DNA from: JBAXQQ01 sp037131695 | Lineage (GTDB): Bacteria > Armatimonadota > Hebobacteria > CAIYQO01 | Length of the DNA: 28,415 nucleotides | Direction of reading: 5' to 3' | Assembly (NCBI GenBank): GCA_964638715.1 | Contig: CAZWZF010000060.1 | Span: 1-28,415 of the forward strand | In this document: positions 1 through 6,872 of the stretch, piece by piece | Position numbering within the stretch: position 1 is the stretch's first letter | Layout of the letters: every line of letters begins with the position of its first letter | Program-made: the position numbers and the translations under genes | The notes under the pieces: generated by a model | Seen by the model: the letters and a program-made list of their open reading frames with translations, nothing else | Database searches by the model: none | Told to the model about the DNA's origin: nothing

Positions 1-60
1 GGGGTTGGGGTGGGGCTTAAATCCTATAAATCGATGTAAATTAATAAAGAACTTTTCCCC

Positions 61-90
61 TTGTACCTGTACCCTCTTCTGCTATATAAT
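61..90 (+). promoter_or_regulatory. Candidate sigma70-type promoter for gpmI
   Basis: A perfect -10 hexamer TATAAT lies at 85-90, preceded after 18 bases by TTGTAC at 61-66 (three matches to TTGACA). Transcription would begin near 97, giving a leader of about 30 bases before the TTG start at 127. The -10 is strong and the -35 weak. Nothing else in bases 1-126 looks like a gene. Confidence 0.45.
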
Positions 91-126
91 TACCCCGGAT
101 TCAAATACAAATAGCAGGTAAAAAAA

Positions 127-1782
127 TTGACAGAACAGTTAGCTAAAAGTGCATACACCGGTCCGGCAGGTCCGGTGGTATTGATAATTATGGACGGCGT
201 TGGCATTGGCAAATATGCTGCCGGCGATGCGGTGCAGACAGCATTAAAACCGACATTGGATTGGCTGAAGGAGAACGCGTTGTATGGCCAGTTGAAGGCA
301 CACGGCACCGCGGTGGGTTTGCCCAGCGATGATGACATGGGAAACAGCGAAGTCGGGCATAACGCCATCGGCTGCGGACGGGTATTTTCGCAAGGCGCGA
401 TGCTGGTGAATGCCGCCATCGAAACCGGTTCCATGTTCCGTGGCCAGGTATGGCAGACCCTGGTGGGCAACGTGTTGGAAAACAAGTCCACCATGCATTT
501 CATCGGCCTGTTTAGCGACGGCAATGTCCACAGCAATATCGACCATCTGAAAGGTATGCTGGAAAAAGCGAAATCGGAAGGCGTGAAGACTGCCCGTATT
601 CACATACTGCTGGATGGCCGCGATGTTGGCGAAACCAGCGCGCTTGATTATGTTGACCCGTTTGAAGAATATCTGAAAACCATGAACGCTGACGGCGTGG
701 ATTATCGTATCGCATCCGGCGGCGGCAGAATGTATATCACCATGGACCGCTACAACGCCGACTGGACAATGGTACAGCGCGGATGGGACACCCATGTTCA
801 CGGCATTGGCGCGCAATACGCTTCCGCACACGAAGCAATCACCGGCATCCGCAAAGACCACCCGGGAATGATTGACCAGGACCTGCTGTCATTCGTCATC
901 GCCGAGAATGGCGCGCCGATTGGCAAGATTAGGAATAACGACAGCGTGGTATTCTTTAATTTCCGCGGCGACCGCTCCATCGAAATCACCCGCGCATTTG
1001 AAGAAGATGACCTGCCGTTAATCAACCGCGGCGTGCGTCCGCAGGTGATATACGCCGGAATGATGCAGTACGACGGCGACCTGAAACTGCCGAAAATGTT
1101 CCTGGTTGACCCGCCGGCAATCGACCGCACCGTGGGAGAATTCCTCGCAAATGCTGGCATCCGCCAGTTGGCTATCAGCGAAACCCAGAAGTTCGGACAC
1201 GTAACATATTTCTTCAACGGCAACCGCAGCGGCAAGTTTAACGACGAATTGGAAGAATACGTCGAAATAAAATCCGATATTCTGCCGTTTGAACAGCGAC
1301 CATGGATGAAAGGCGCCGAGATTACCGACTATGTAATAGATGCCATCCGCGAAAACAAGTTCGAATTCATCCGCCTGAACTACCCGAACGGCGACATGGT
1401 CGGCCACACCGGCGTATACCAGGCAACCCAAATCGGCGTGGAGACGGTAGACCTGTGCATCGGCCGCATCCTGCCGGTTATCCAACAGATGAAAGGCATC
1501 CTGGTTATCTCGGCCGACCACGGCAACGCCGACGACATGTACGAGCACGCCAAAAAAACCGGCGACGTGTTAACAGAAAACGGCAAAATCAAGGTGAAAA
1601 CCGCCCACTCGCTGAATCCCGTTCCAGTATACATCTACGACGCCGACGGCTCCGCGAATATCACCCTCAACGACACCACCCAATTAGGCATCAGCAGCCT
1701 CGCCGCCACCTGCCTAAACCTGCTTGGATTCGATAAACCGGAAGATTACGACGAAAGCGTAGTTACTATTAATATAAAATAG
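127..1782 (+). CDS. gpmI: 2,3-bisphosphoglycerate-independent phosphoglycerate mutase, plant-type
   Basis: Interconverts 3-phosphoglycerate and 2-phosphoglycerate in cytoplasmic glycolysis and gluconeogenesis through a phosphoserine intermediate and two metal ions. The N-terminal VVLIIMDG strand supplies the first metal ligand (Asp23). The catalytic serine is Ser74 in GNSEVGH, followed by LLDGRDVGETSA, the substrate-binding stretch ASGGGRMYITMDRY, NGDMVGHTG, and a C-terminal SADHGNADD metal motif. At 551 aa it is longer than the usual bacterial enzyme (about 510 aa). The MYITMDRYNADW and QRGWDTHVHG wording matches the plant/trypanosomatid branch of the family. The TTG start is preferred because the next Met (residue 22) lies inside the conserved first strand; AGCAGGT at about 113-119 is the likely ribosome site. 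The gene stands alone, with a promoter in front and a small stem-loop behind. Confidence 0.95.
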   Translation: MTEQLAKSAYTGPAGPVVLIIMDGVGIGKYAAGDAVQTALKPTLDWLKENALYGQLKAHGTAVGLPSDDDMGNSEVGHNAIGCGRVFSQGAMLVNAAIETGSMFRGQVWQTLVGNVLENKSTMHFIGLFSDGNVHSNIDHLKGMLEKAKSEGVKTARIHILLDGRDVGETSALDYVDPFEEYLKTMNADGVDYRIASGGGRMYITMDRYNADWTMVQRGWDTHVHGIGAQYASAHEAITGIRKDHPGMIDQDLLSFVIAENGAPIGKIRNNDSVVFFNFRGDRSIEITRAFEEDDLPLINRGVRPQVIYAGMMQYDGDLKLPKMFLVDPPAIDRTVGEFLANAGIRQLAISETQKFGHVTYFFNGNRSGKFNDELEEYVEIKSDILPFEQRPWMKGAEITDYVIDAIRENKFEFIRLNYPNGDMVGHTGVYQATQIGVETVDLCIGRILPVIQQMKGILVISADHGNADDMYEHAKKTGDVLTENGKIKVKTAHSLNPVPVYIYDADGSANITLNDTTQLGISSLAATCLNLLGFDKPEDYDESVVTINIK

Positions 1783-1806
1783 AGCGATTTCCCCTCGCTG
1801 TTTTAT
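1783..1806 (+). terminator. Weak intrinsic terminator after gpmI
   Basis: A stem AGCGA/TCGCT (1783-1787 with 1795-1799) encloses a TTTCCCC loop and is followed by GTTTTATT. It starts directly after the TAG stop of gpmI. The five-pair stem is short, so termination is probably partial; CCCC in the loop could alternatively pair with the GGGGGG run at 1813-1818. Confidence 0.45.
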
Positions 1807-1835
1807 TATGGCGGGGGGATTATTGTATCAAATAA

Positions 1836-1957
1836 TTTAACCACGAAAAACACGAAAATTAACTGCAAAGCAGACAAATAGCACAATGAATAGGTGATTA
1901 CTAAATGCAACATAACAAAATATATTTCGTGCTTTTCGTGTATTTCGTGGTTAAAAT
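1836..1957. repeat. Inverted repeat of 9-base-period motif (family A, copy 1)
   Basis: The left arm at 1836-1860 reads TTTAACCACGAAAAACACG and onwards; the right arm at 1921-1957 is its near-complement, ending CGTGGTTAAAAT. Each arm is a short tandem of CACGAAA-type units about nine bases apart, and the arms are separated by about 60 bases. The same layout recurs at 9886-9949 with CACAAAG units, so this is a dispersed intergenic repeat family rather than a gene-specific operator. It separates gpmI from the translin operon. Confidence 0.7.
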
Positions 1958-1995
1958 AATATAAAATATAAAGAACATCAAAGGGAGACCACGCC

Positions 1996-2646
1996 ATGTT
2001 TGATATGCAGCGATTTAGTGAGATTTGTAATAAGATTCGCGGGGAGTTTGATGAGAAGGATGCGGCGCGCGAGCGCGGACTTACCATCAGCCGCGAGGTA
2101 GTGCGCAACAGCGCAAACGCCATCCGCGCTACTCATCGGCGCAAGTTTGACGAAGCGAAGAAGCTTAACGCGCAGATTCACGAACTGGTGCGCGAGATGA
2201 ACGAAGTGCTGGCGAATTACCCCGAGGTGAAATACGCCGGATTTGTCCATGACGCGCAGAAAGAATATGCCGAAGCGGCAATTTTTCTCTCCGTTGTTGC
2301 TGACGAAACCCTGCCCGATCCGGACGACCTGGGGGTGGATTACCCGGCCTACCTGCACGGAATCGGCGACGCCACCGGCGAAATGCGGCGTTTGATTCTC
2401 GATAAAATCCGCGAAGGCGAGTCGGCATCCAAGGAAAATGAAGCTACCCTTAACGTGATGGATGAAATCTATTTCGAACTAATCAGTTTTGACTATCCCG
2501 CCGCTATCACCGCTGGCCTGCGCCGAATTACTGATGTATTGCGCGGAACCACCGAACGCACCCGCGGCGATTTGTCCACCGCTATCGGACAACAGCACCT
2601 GAAGAAGGCTATCGAAACCGCATTGGGAAAAGTGGAAGGAAATTGA
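1996..2646 (+). CDS. Translin/TRAX-family protein
   Basis: This 216-aa, almost wholly helical protein belongs to the translin family, whose eukaryotic members (translin and TRAX, together C3PO) bind and cleave RNA and which has archaeal and some bacterial members. Family marks are RKFDEAKKLNAQIHELVREM, the acidic helix YLHGIGDATGEMRR (equivalent to the TRAX helix carrying the catalytic Glu pair), YFELISFDYP with the further acidic residue, and the hallmark ERTRGDLSTAI near the C-terminus. The TRAX-type acids appear kept, so nuclease activity is plausible but not shown. The ATG at 1996 follows AAGGGAGA at a good distance. It is the first gene of an operon: its TGA stop overlaps the ATG of the first M16 peptidase. 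No signal peptide is present, so it should be cytoplasmic. Confidence 0.85.
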   Translation: MFDMQRFSEICNKIRGEFDEKDAARERGLTISREVVRNSANAIRATHRRKFDEAKKLNAQIHELVREMNEVLANYPEVKYAGFVHDAQKEYAEAAIFLSVVADETLPDPDDLGVDYPAYLHGIGDATGEMRRLILDKIREGESASKENEATLNVMDEIYFELISFDYPAAITAGLRRITDVLRGTTERTRGDLSTAIGQQHLKKAIETALGKVEGN

Positions 2647-4001
2647 TGAATAAACAACCGAACGCCGGTAACAGCAGCGAATATTACCTGCCTTACCTGG
2701 AAGACCCGGCGATTTTACATACCTACCCGAACGGCCACCGGCTGATAATAATACGCAAACCCGGCGATATTCTGCATTTGCAGACAAATGTGCTGGTGGG
2801 AGCGTCTTACGAAGATGAAACCAATAACGGCGTTTCCCATTTTCTGGAACACCTGATGTTTAAAGGCACCGCCAAATATCCCGTTGGCGAGTTCGACAAA
2901 ATAATGGAAGGGATGGGGGCGCGGATAAACGCGGCGACATCGGACGACTGCACGTATTACTACGCGACTTTCCCGAAAGATGACGATGGCGGCAACCTGC
3001 GGCTGGCGATGGAATTACAGGCGGATATGCTGATGAATGCGGCACTGCCAGCGGATGAAATCGGCCCGGAAATTGACCTGAATGATATGGAAAATGGTGA
3101 GAAACGCGAACGGATGGTGGTGCTGGAAGAGATTTTAATGGGAAAAGACAACCCGTTTCGCCGCGCCATAAAAAAACTGAATGAGCTGCTGATGCCCACC
3201 CACCCCTACCGGCGCGAAGTGATAGGAACCGAGGAGATTATCGCCCACATAAGCCGCGACGATATTTACGCATTTTACCGCAAATGGTACGTGCCAAACG
3301 CGATGGTAACCACTGTCGCCGGCGAGGTAGACCCGGCGGAAATAATTGAAATGGTGGCGAAATATTACAACTTTGCCGATTGCAAACCTGCGGTTTTTCC
3401 CCTATTAACCATGGACAAGCCGCCAACTCGCAACACAGAAACCGTTACCGCGCCGCAAAACGTGGCGTATATCCTCACCGGATTTTTAACTCCGCCGGCA
3501 AAACAAGTGGAAGACACCTGCGCGCTGGACGCTATTTCGCTTATCCTTGGCGGCAGCGTTAGTTGTCGAATGCAGATGGAATTGATAGAAAAGCTGCCGA
3601 ATACGCCATTTATCGCCGTCGGCGGCGGCAATTACACCATGCGGGATTGCGGCCGATACTTGAATTACGCCATTGTAAACCATGAACGCGTGGAAGAAGC
3701 GCAGGAACTGTTTATGGGGGTACTGAACCGCATCATTACTGACCCGCCGACATTGGCAGAGTTGGACATGGCGAAGATTTGCCTGGAATCGCAATTTGCC
3801 ACCCAGGTGGAACGCGTGGTTGGCATGGCAGATTTGGCCAGCAGCATGATGGTAGAAAATATGGGATTGGATTACGTGCAGAAAAACCTTGATATCATAC
3901 GGTCGCTGACCATCGACGATTTGAAGAATACCGCCGAAAAATATCTGCATACCGAAAATTCCTGCACGGTGCTGGTGATGCCTGGCGAAGGAAACGAATA
4001 G
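2646..4001 (+). CDS. M16 zinc metallopeptidase, catalytic subunit
   Basis: Member of the pitrilysin/insulinase (M16) family that degrades peptides inside a clam-shell chamber. The inverted zinc motif HFLEH is at about residues 65-69, and the third ligand is the first Glu of the VVLEE stretch about 90 residues later. The acidic insert DLNDMENGEKRER lies just before it and makes this spacing longer than the usual 74-76. The C-terminal half is degenerate: the region that should carry the substrate-binding Arg/Tyr pair reads SCRMQMELIEKLPNTPFIAV and lacks the GLAYS signature. That is typical of the zinc-bearing half of heterodimeric M16B enzymes. The ATG at 2646 (TGATG overlap with translin, preceded by GGAAGGA) is preferred over the TTG three bases upstream. 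No signal peptide is seen. Length is 451 aa. Confidence 0.93.
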   Translation: MNKQPNAGNSSEYYLPYLEDPAILHTYPNGHRLIIIRKPGDILHLQTNVLVGASYEDETNNGVSHFLEHLMFKGTAKYPVGEFDKIMEGMGARINAATSDDCTYYYATFPKDDDGGNLRLAMELQADMLMNAALPADEIGPEIDLNDMENGEKRERMVVLEEILMGKDNPFRRAIKKLNELLMPTHPYRREVIGTEEIIAHISRDDIYAFYRKWYVPNAMVTTVAGEVDPAEIIEMVAKYYNFADCKPAVFPLLTMDKPPTRNTETVTAPQNVAYILTGFLTPPAKQVEDTCALDAISLILGGSVSCRMQMELIEKLPNTPFIAVGGGNYTMRDCGRYLNYAIVNHERVEEAQELFMGVLNRIITDPPTLAELDMAKICLESQFATQVERVVGMADLASSMMVENMGLDYVQKNLDIIRSLTIDDLKNTAEKYLHTENSCTVLVMPGEGNE

Positions 4002-5216
4002 ATGAATTACGAAAAATATCTGCTGAATAACGGCATTGAATTGATATATATTCCTGCGCCAAACTCTGCCCGCACGGTGATAAGCATCGGCATGGAAGGC
4101 GGCAGGCGATACGACGAGATTCCCGGCGCGTCATTGCTGCGCAGCCGATTGACCCTTAAAGGAACTACCACCCGGGACGCGGAAACGATTCTGCGGGAAT
4201 TGGACAATAACGCAATCTCATTAAGCGACCATCTGGATAACGATTACCAGTATCTTTCCGCCGCGTTTTTGCCGCAGAAATTTGATATCGCCATGGAATT
4301 ACTGGCAGATGTATTCCTGAACCCAACCTTCGCAGAATGGGAAAAGGAAATACAACAGATGATTGGGGCAATTCACGCGTCATTGGATATGCCGCCGGAA
4401 ATCGTCCGCGACTTGCTGACCAGAACGATATTCAACAATCATCCTTATTCTTATACCGGCACCAAAGTTTTACAGGCTATACCGAAGTTAAATCAGGAAT
4501 TGTTGGTGAGTGAATACAAAAAAATACTTAATGAACGCCACCTGATAATTTGCGTGTCCGGCAATATGGACCCGCAACAGTTGCTGCAGATAATGAACGG
4601 CTATTTCGGCCTCTTGCCGGCGCGGTCATTCCAGCCTTTCCTGCCCGCTTTTACCCCCATTAATGAAGATATCGAAGTTATTGAAACCAAAGCAGAGATG
4701 AATCAGGCACACGTGATAATGAGCTGGTACGCGCCGAAATTTGGCGACGATATGATGGTTCCATTGCGAATTGCCAACATCATTCTCGGCGGTGGAATGA
4801 GTTCGCGACTGTTTCGCGAACTGCGCGACAAGCAGGGATTGGCATATTCAATAGGTTCCGGCTATTTGCCATACATCCAAGTGGGGCAATTCGCCATCAA
4901 CATCGGCACTTCACCAACAAATATCGATAAAATCGCGCCGCAATTCATCGAACAATTACAGAAGATGCAGAATAATATCGTCAGCGATGAAGAGTTTGAA
5001 CGCGCCAAAACAGTAATTCGCGCTAACCATATCCTGGGTCACGAAACCAACAGAAATTGGTGTCTCGACTACGCGCACCTGGCATCAATCGGCGCACCAC
5101 TGGAATATTTCAAGTTGATGCTGGAAAAACTAAAACTCGTTACCAAAGAAGATGTAATGCTGGCAATGCAGCAAATAAACGGTCCATCAGTGAAAGCAGT
5201 GCTGATGCCAGAGTAG
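4002..5216 (+). CDS. M16 metallopeptidase-like protein, non-catalytic partner subunit
   Basis: A 404-aa M16 homologue whose zinc site is absent: where HxxEH should be, it reads SLLRSRLTLKGT. It keeps the complementary part, SSRLFRELRDKQGLAYSIGS, which holds the conserved Arg and Tyr that bind substrate. The gene starts at the base after the stop of the preceding M16 gene, with AAGGAA as ribosome site, so equal and coupled production is likely. Together the two look like the obligate heterodimer known for bacterial M16B pairs, one subunit giving zinc and the other the R/Y pair. The natural substrate is unknown; peptides or short unfolded proteins are usual for the family. A branched palindrome follows the stop. 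Confidence 0.92.
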   Translation: MNYEKYLLNNGIELIYIPAPNSARTVISIGMEGGRRYDEIPGASLLRSRLTLKGTTTRDAETILRELDNNAISLSDHLDNDYQYLSAAFLPQKFDIAMELLADVFLNPTFAEWEKEIQQMIGAIHASLDMPPEIVRDLLTRTIFNNHPYSYTGTKVLQAIPKLNQELLVSEYKKILNERHLIICVSGNMDPQQLLQIMNGYFGLLPARSFQPFLPAFTPINEDIEVIETKAEMNQAHVIMSWYAPKFGDDMMVPLRIANIILGGGMSSRLFRELRDKQGLAYSIGSGYLPYIQVGQFAINIGTSPTNIDKIAPQFIEQLQKMQNNIVSDEEFERAKTVIRANHILGHETNRNWCLDYAHLASIGAPLEYFKLMLEKLKLVTKEDVMLAMQQINGPSVKAVLMPE

Positions 5217-5218
5217 AT

Positions 5219-5320
5219 AAAGAGAGAAGAGAGGAAACGTGGCGTCACCGTCCCGGTGACGATAAAAAAGCAATCCGAAGGATTGCAAAATTTTCTCTCT
5301 TCTCTCTTCTCTCCTCTCTC
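5219..5320. repeat. Branched palindrome between convergent genes
   Basis: An outer purine-rich arm AAAGAGAGAAGAGAG (5219-5233) is complementary to the CTCTCTTCTCTCTTC run inside 5294-5310. The stretch between holds two perfect hairpins: CGTCACCG/CGGTGACG (5243-5261, 3-base loop) and GCAATCC/GGATTGC (5270-5286, loop GAA). The second is followed by AAAATTTT. The transcript from either side can therefore fold into a three-way junction. It lies between the stops of two convergent operons and could terminate both, but the sequence-rich arms suggest a repeat element rather than a plain terminator. Confidence 0.7.
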
Positions 5321-5321
5321 T

Positions 5322-5978
5322 TCACACCCCGTCTCTTCGCCGTGCATACTCACTAAATTTTTCTTCCAACCATTGCACTTCTTCTGGGGGGAGTGGTTTA
5401 TCGCCGCCTAATATTCGCGATACTACCAGGCTGCGGGCAAATAGTTCGAGGGTGTCGAGGATGTCGTATGCTTCCTGCAGGTTTACTCCCCAGCATATTA
5501 CGCCGTGGTTTGCCAGCAAATATGCCTGCTGACGGGAATTTACTGCTTTCTCTACCCCATTTGCCAAATCAAATGTTCCCGGTCGAAAATATGGCAGTAC
5601 TGGAACTTCAGCGCCTAACAGAAAAACTGCTTCTGATGATGAGCGGGTGTCGATAGGCATGCAGTTTTGCGCGAAACCGTTGATATATGGCGGATGCGCG
5701 TGAATTACCGCACTGGCCTGCGGTAGTGCGCGGTATACCGCAAGATGGAGCATTACCTCGCTGCTGGCTTCGCGGTCGCCGGCGATTTTTTGCCCGTCTT
5801 TATCTACCATCACCATGTCATCTTCCGTAACCAGCGCCTTATGCAGTCGCGACGGAGTAATCCAGCAACCATCTTCATCGGTTCGCATACTGATGTTGCC
5901 GCCGGTGGCGGTGGTGAAATCGCGGGCAGCCATGGCATTGCTTACCCGTACAATATCAAACTTTTCATTGCATGACAT
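5322..5978 (-). CDS. Class II aldolase/adducin-family protein (fuculose-phosphate aldolase/ribulose-phosphate epimerase type)
   Basis: Zinc-dependent class II aldolase fold of the L-fuculose-1-phosphate aldolase and L-ribulose-5-phosphate 4-epimerase family, acting on cytoplasmic sugar phosphates. Visible residues: TGGNIS phosphate-binding loop (Asn29), TPSRLHK, Glu74 in SSEVMLH, His93 and His95 in VIHAHPP, and His158 in LANHGV. These match the E73, H92, H94 and H155 set of FucA. Length from the chosen ATG is 218 aa, normal for the family. The exact substrate cannot be told; the aldolase residues are complete. Two in-frame ATGs compete: the one at 5984 overlaps the upstream stop as TAATG, while the one at 5978 has better spacing from AGGA and is chosen. 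It is co-transcribed with the proteasome-like gene. Confidence 0.88.
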   Translation of the reverse strand: MSCNEKFDIVRVSNAMAARDFTTATGGNISMRTDEDGCWITPSRLHKALVTEDDMVMVDKDGQKIAGDREASSEVMLHLAVYRALPQASAVIHAHPPYINGFAQNCMPIDTRSSSEAVFLLGAEVPVLPYFRPGTFDLANGVEKAVNSRQQAYLLANHGVICWGVNLQEAYDILDTLELFARSLVVSRILGGDKPLPPEEVQWLEEKFSEYARRRDGV

Positions 5979-5983
5979 ATTCA

Positions 5984-6721
5984 TTATCCTATAAAACCAT
6001 TGTTGAAAGTATTTTTCTTTTTTGCCCAATATGCTTGATTTTTGGTGATTACCAATATGTCTATCGGCCCGCCAACGGTCTTCATCCGCGACTGGTAGCG
6101 CATGGTTTCTGCTGTGGTACGGATAGCGAACTCCGCAAAATCTACCGCATCGGCAAGGGTGAACAGGTGAATGGGAATATCATAGGTGGGCAGCGGAAGA
6201 TAATTATCATCCGCATCCGGTTTTCCGCAAGGACCTATCAATCGTGCCAGAATATCGCCTTCCCCACTCCAGCTAATTCCCGGCAATCCATCAGCATTCA
6301 GATGCATCATCGACTCGGACTGGGTATGAGCATTCCAAACCGATGATACTGAATTCCCTTCCGGAGTGTAGTCGTAACCGGAAATATGAAAACCTACGTC
6401 AGGGTCACCAGGCTGTTCGCGGAAATATTCCAGCATTATCTGCGCGATATCACGCACCTTCAAATCGCGGTTATTCAGCCTTTCAGTGACGCATTTCTCA
6501 ATATGAAAAGACAACGGAGCACCTGCAATCTCCGGCACCCCGAAATATGATATGCCCACGTTGTTTGCAGTGACAATTATTTTCGAGGCGGTATCCGTCT
6601 GTCCTATGCCAACCTGAATAATGGTGTTATCGTCGCGATGCTGCTGAGAAGTGTATAAAATCCGGCTATCCGCCGCCATCACTATGCCATCGCGCAGGTA
6701 AATTGATAAAACACAGGACAT
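5984..6721 (-). CDS. Proteasome-fold Ntn-hydrolase-like protein, putative Ser (or Cys) nucleophile
   Basis: A 245-aa protein resembling the 20S proteasome/HslV superfamily of N-terminal-nucleophile hydrolases. The opening VLSIYLRDGIVMAADSR matches the first strand pair of proteasome beta subunits. If the initiator Met is removed, Ser2 becomes residue 1 and the Asp of AADSR falls exactly at position 17, where catalytic Asp17 sits. TASKIIVTANNVGISYFG resembles the strand carrying Lys33, here displaced by an insertion to about residue 46. The C-terminal GGPIDILVITKNQAYW is also proteasome-like. Active proteasome subunits normally expose Thr; here Ser or the next Cys would be exposed without a propeptide. 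AAGGGGA precedes the ATG. It is the first gene of an operon with the class II aldolase. No AAA unfoldase is nearby. Its substrate is unknown, and it might be a non-peptidase member. Confidence 0.7.
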   Translation of the reverse strand: MSCVLSIYLRDGIVMAADSRILYTSQQHRDDNTIIQVGIGQTDTASKIIVTANNVGISYFGVPEIAGAPLSFHIEKCVTERLNNRDLKVRDIAQIMLEYFREQPGDPDVGFHISGYDYTPEGNSVSSVWNAHTQSESMMHLNADGLPGISWSGEGDILARLIGPCGKPDADDNYLPLPTYDIPIHLFTLADAVDFAEFAIRTTAETMRYQSRMKTVGGPIDILVITKNQAYWAKKKNTFNNGFIG

Positions 6722-6744
6722 ATATATTTCCCCTTATATTTAAT

Positions 6745-6830
6745 TTTTGACATGATTAACATGATTTTTTGGCTTCGCCATTCAATAAATTAATCTTATT
6801 AATCAAATCCTGCCTATCCTGCCAACTTGT
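6745..6830. repeat. Degenerate GATTAA-type inverted repeat (family B, copy 1)
   Basis: Upstream of the proteasome-like gene the sequence runs GACATGATTAACATGATT, then a GGC-TTC-GCC mini hairpin (6770-6778), then AATCTTATTAATCAAATCC and CCTGCCTATCCTGCC. The arms are imperfect complements. The 13-mer GATTAATAAGATT, present here as its complement near 6793, recurs in direct orientation at about 14193. It occupies most of the gap to the TPR gene and shows no coding frame. Confidence 0.45.
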
Positions 6831-6872
6831 CCTCTATTGCTTTAGCGACAAAGGATCGATGTTAATTGTCTA

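Noticed and set aside
244..1548. Long open frames on the minus strand across gpmI (205 and 176 codons)
   Set aside because: They are antisense shadows of a strongly conserved gene, have no ribosome sites and resemble no family.
1806..2123. Minus-strand frame containing VFFVVKLF
   Set aside because: It is translation of the family A repeat plus antisense of the translin gene; the same peptide-like run appears before the URO-D gene for the same reason.
2643..2645. TTG start for the first M16 peptidase
   Set aside because: The ATG three bases on has better spacing from GGAAGGA and forms a normal TGATG overlap.
5057..5356. Plus-strand frame running past the second M16 stop
   Set aside because: It is out of frame within the M16 gene and then translates the purine repeat; no start signal.
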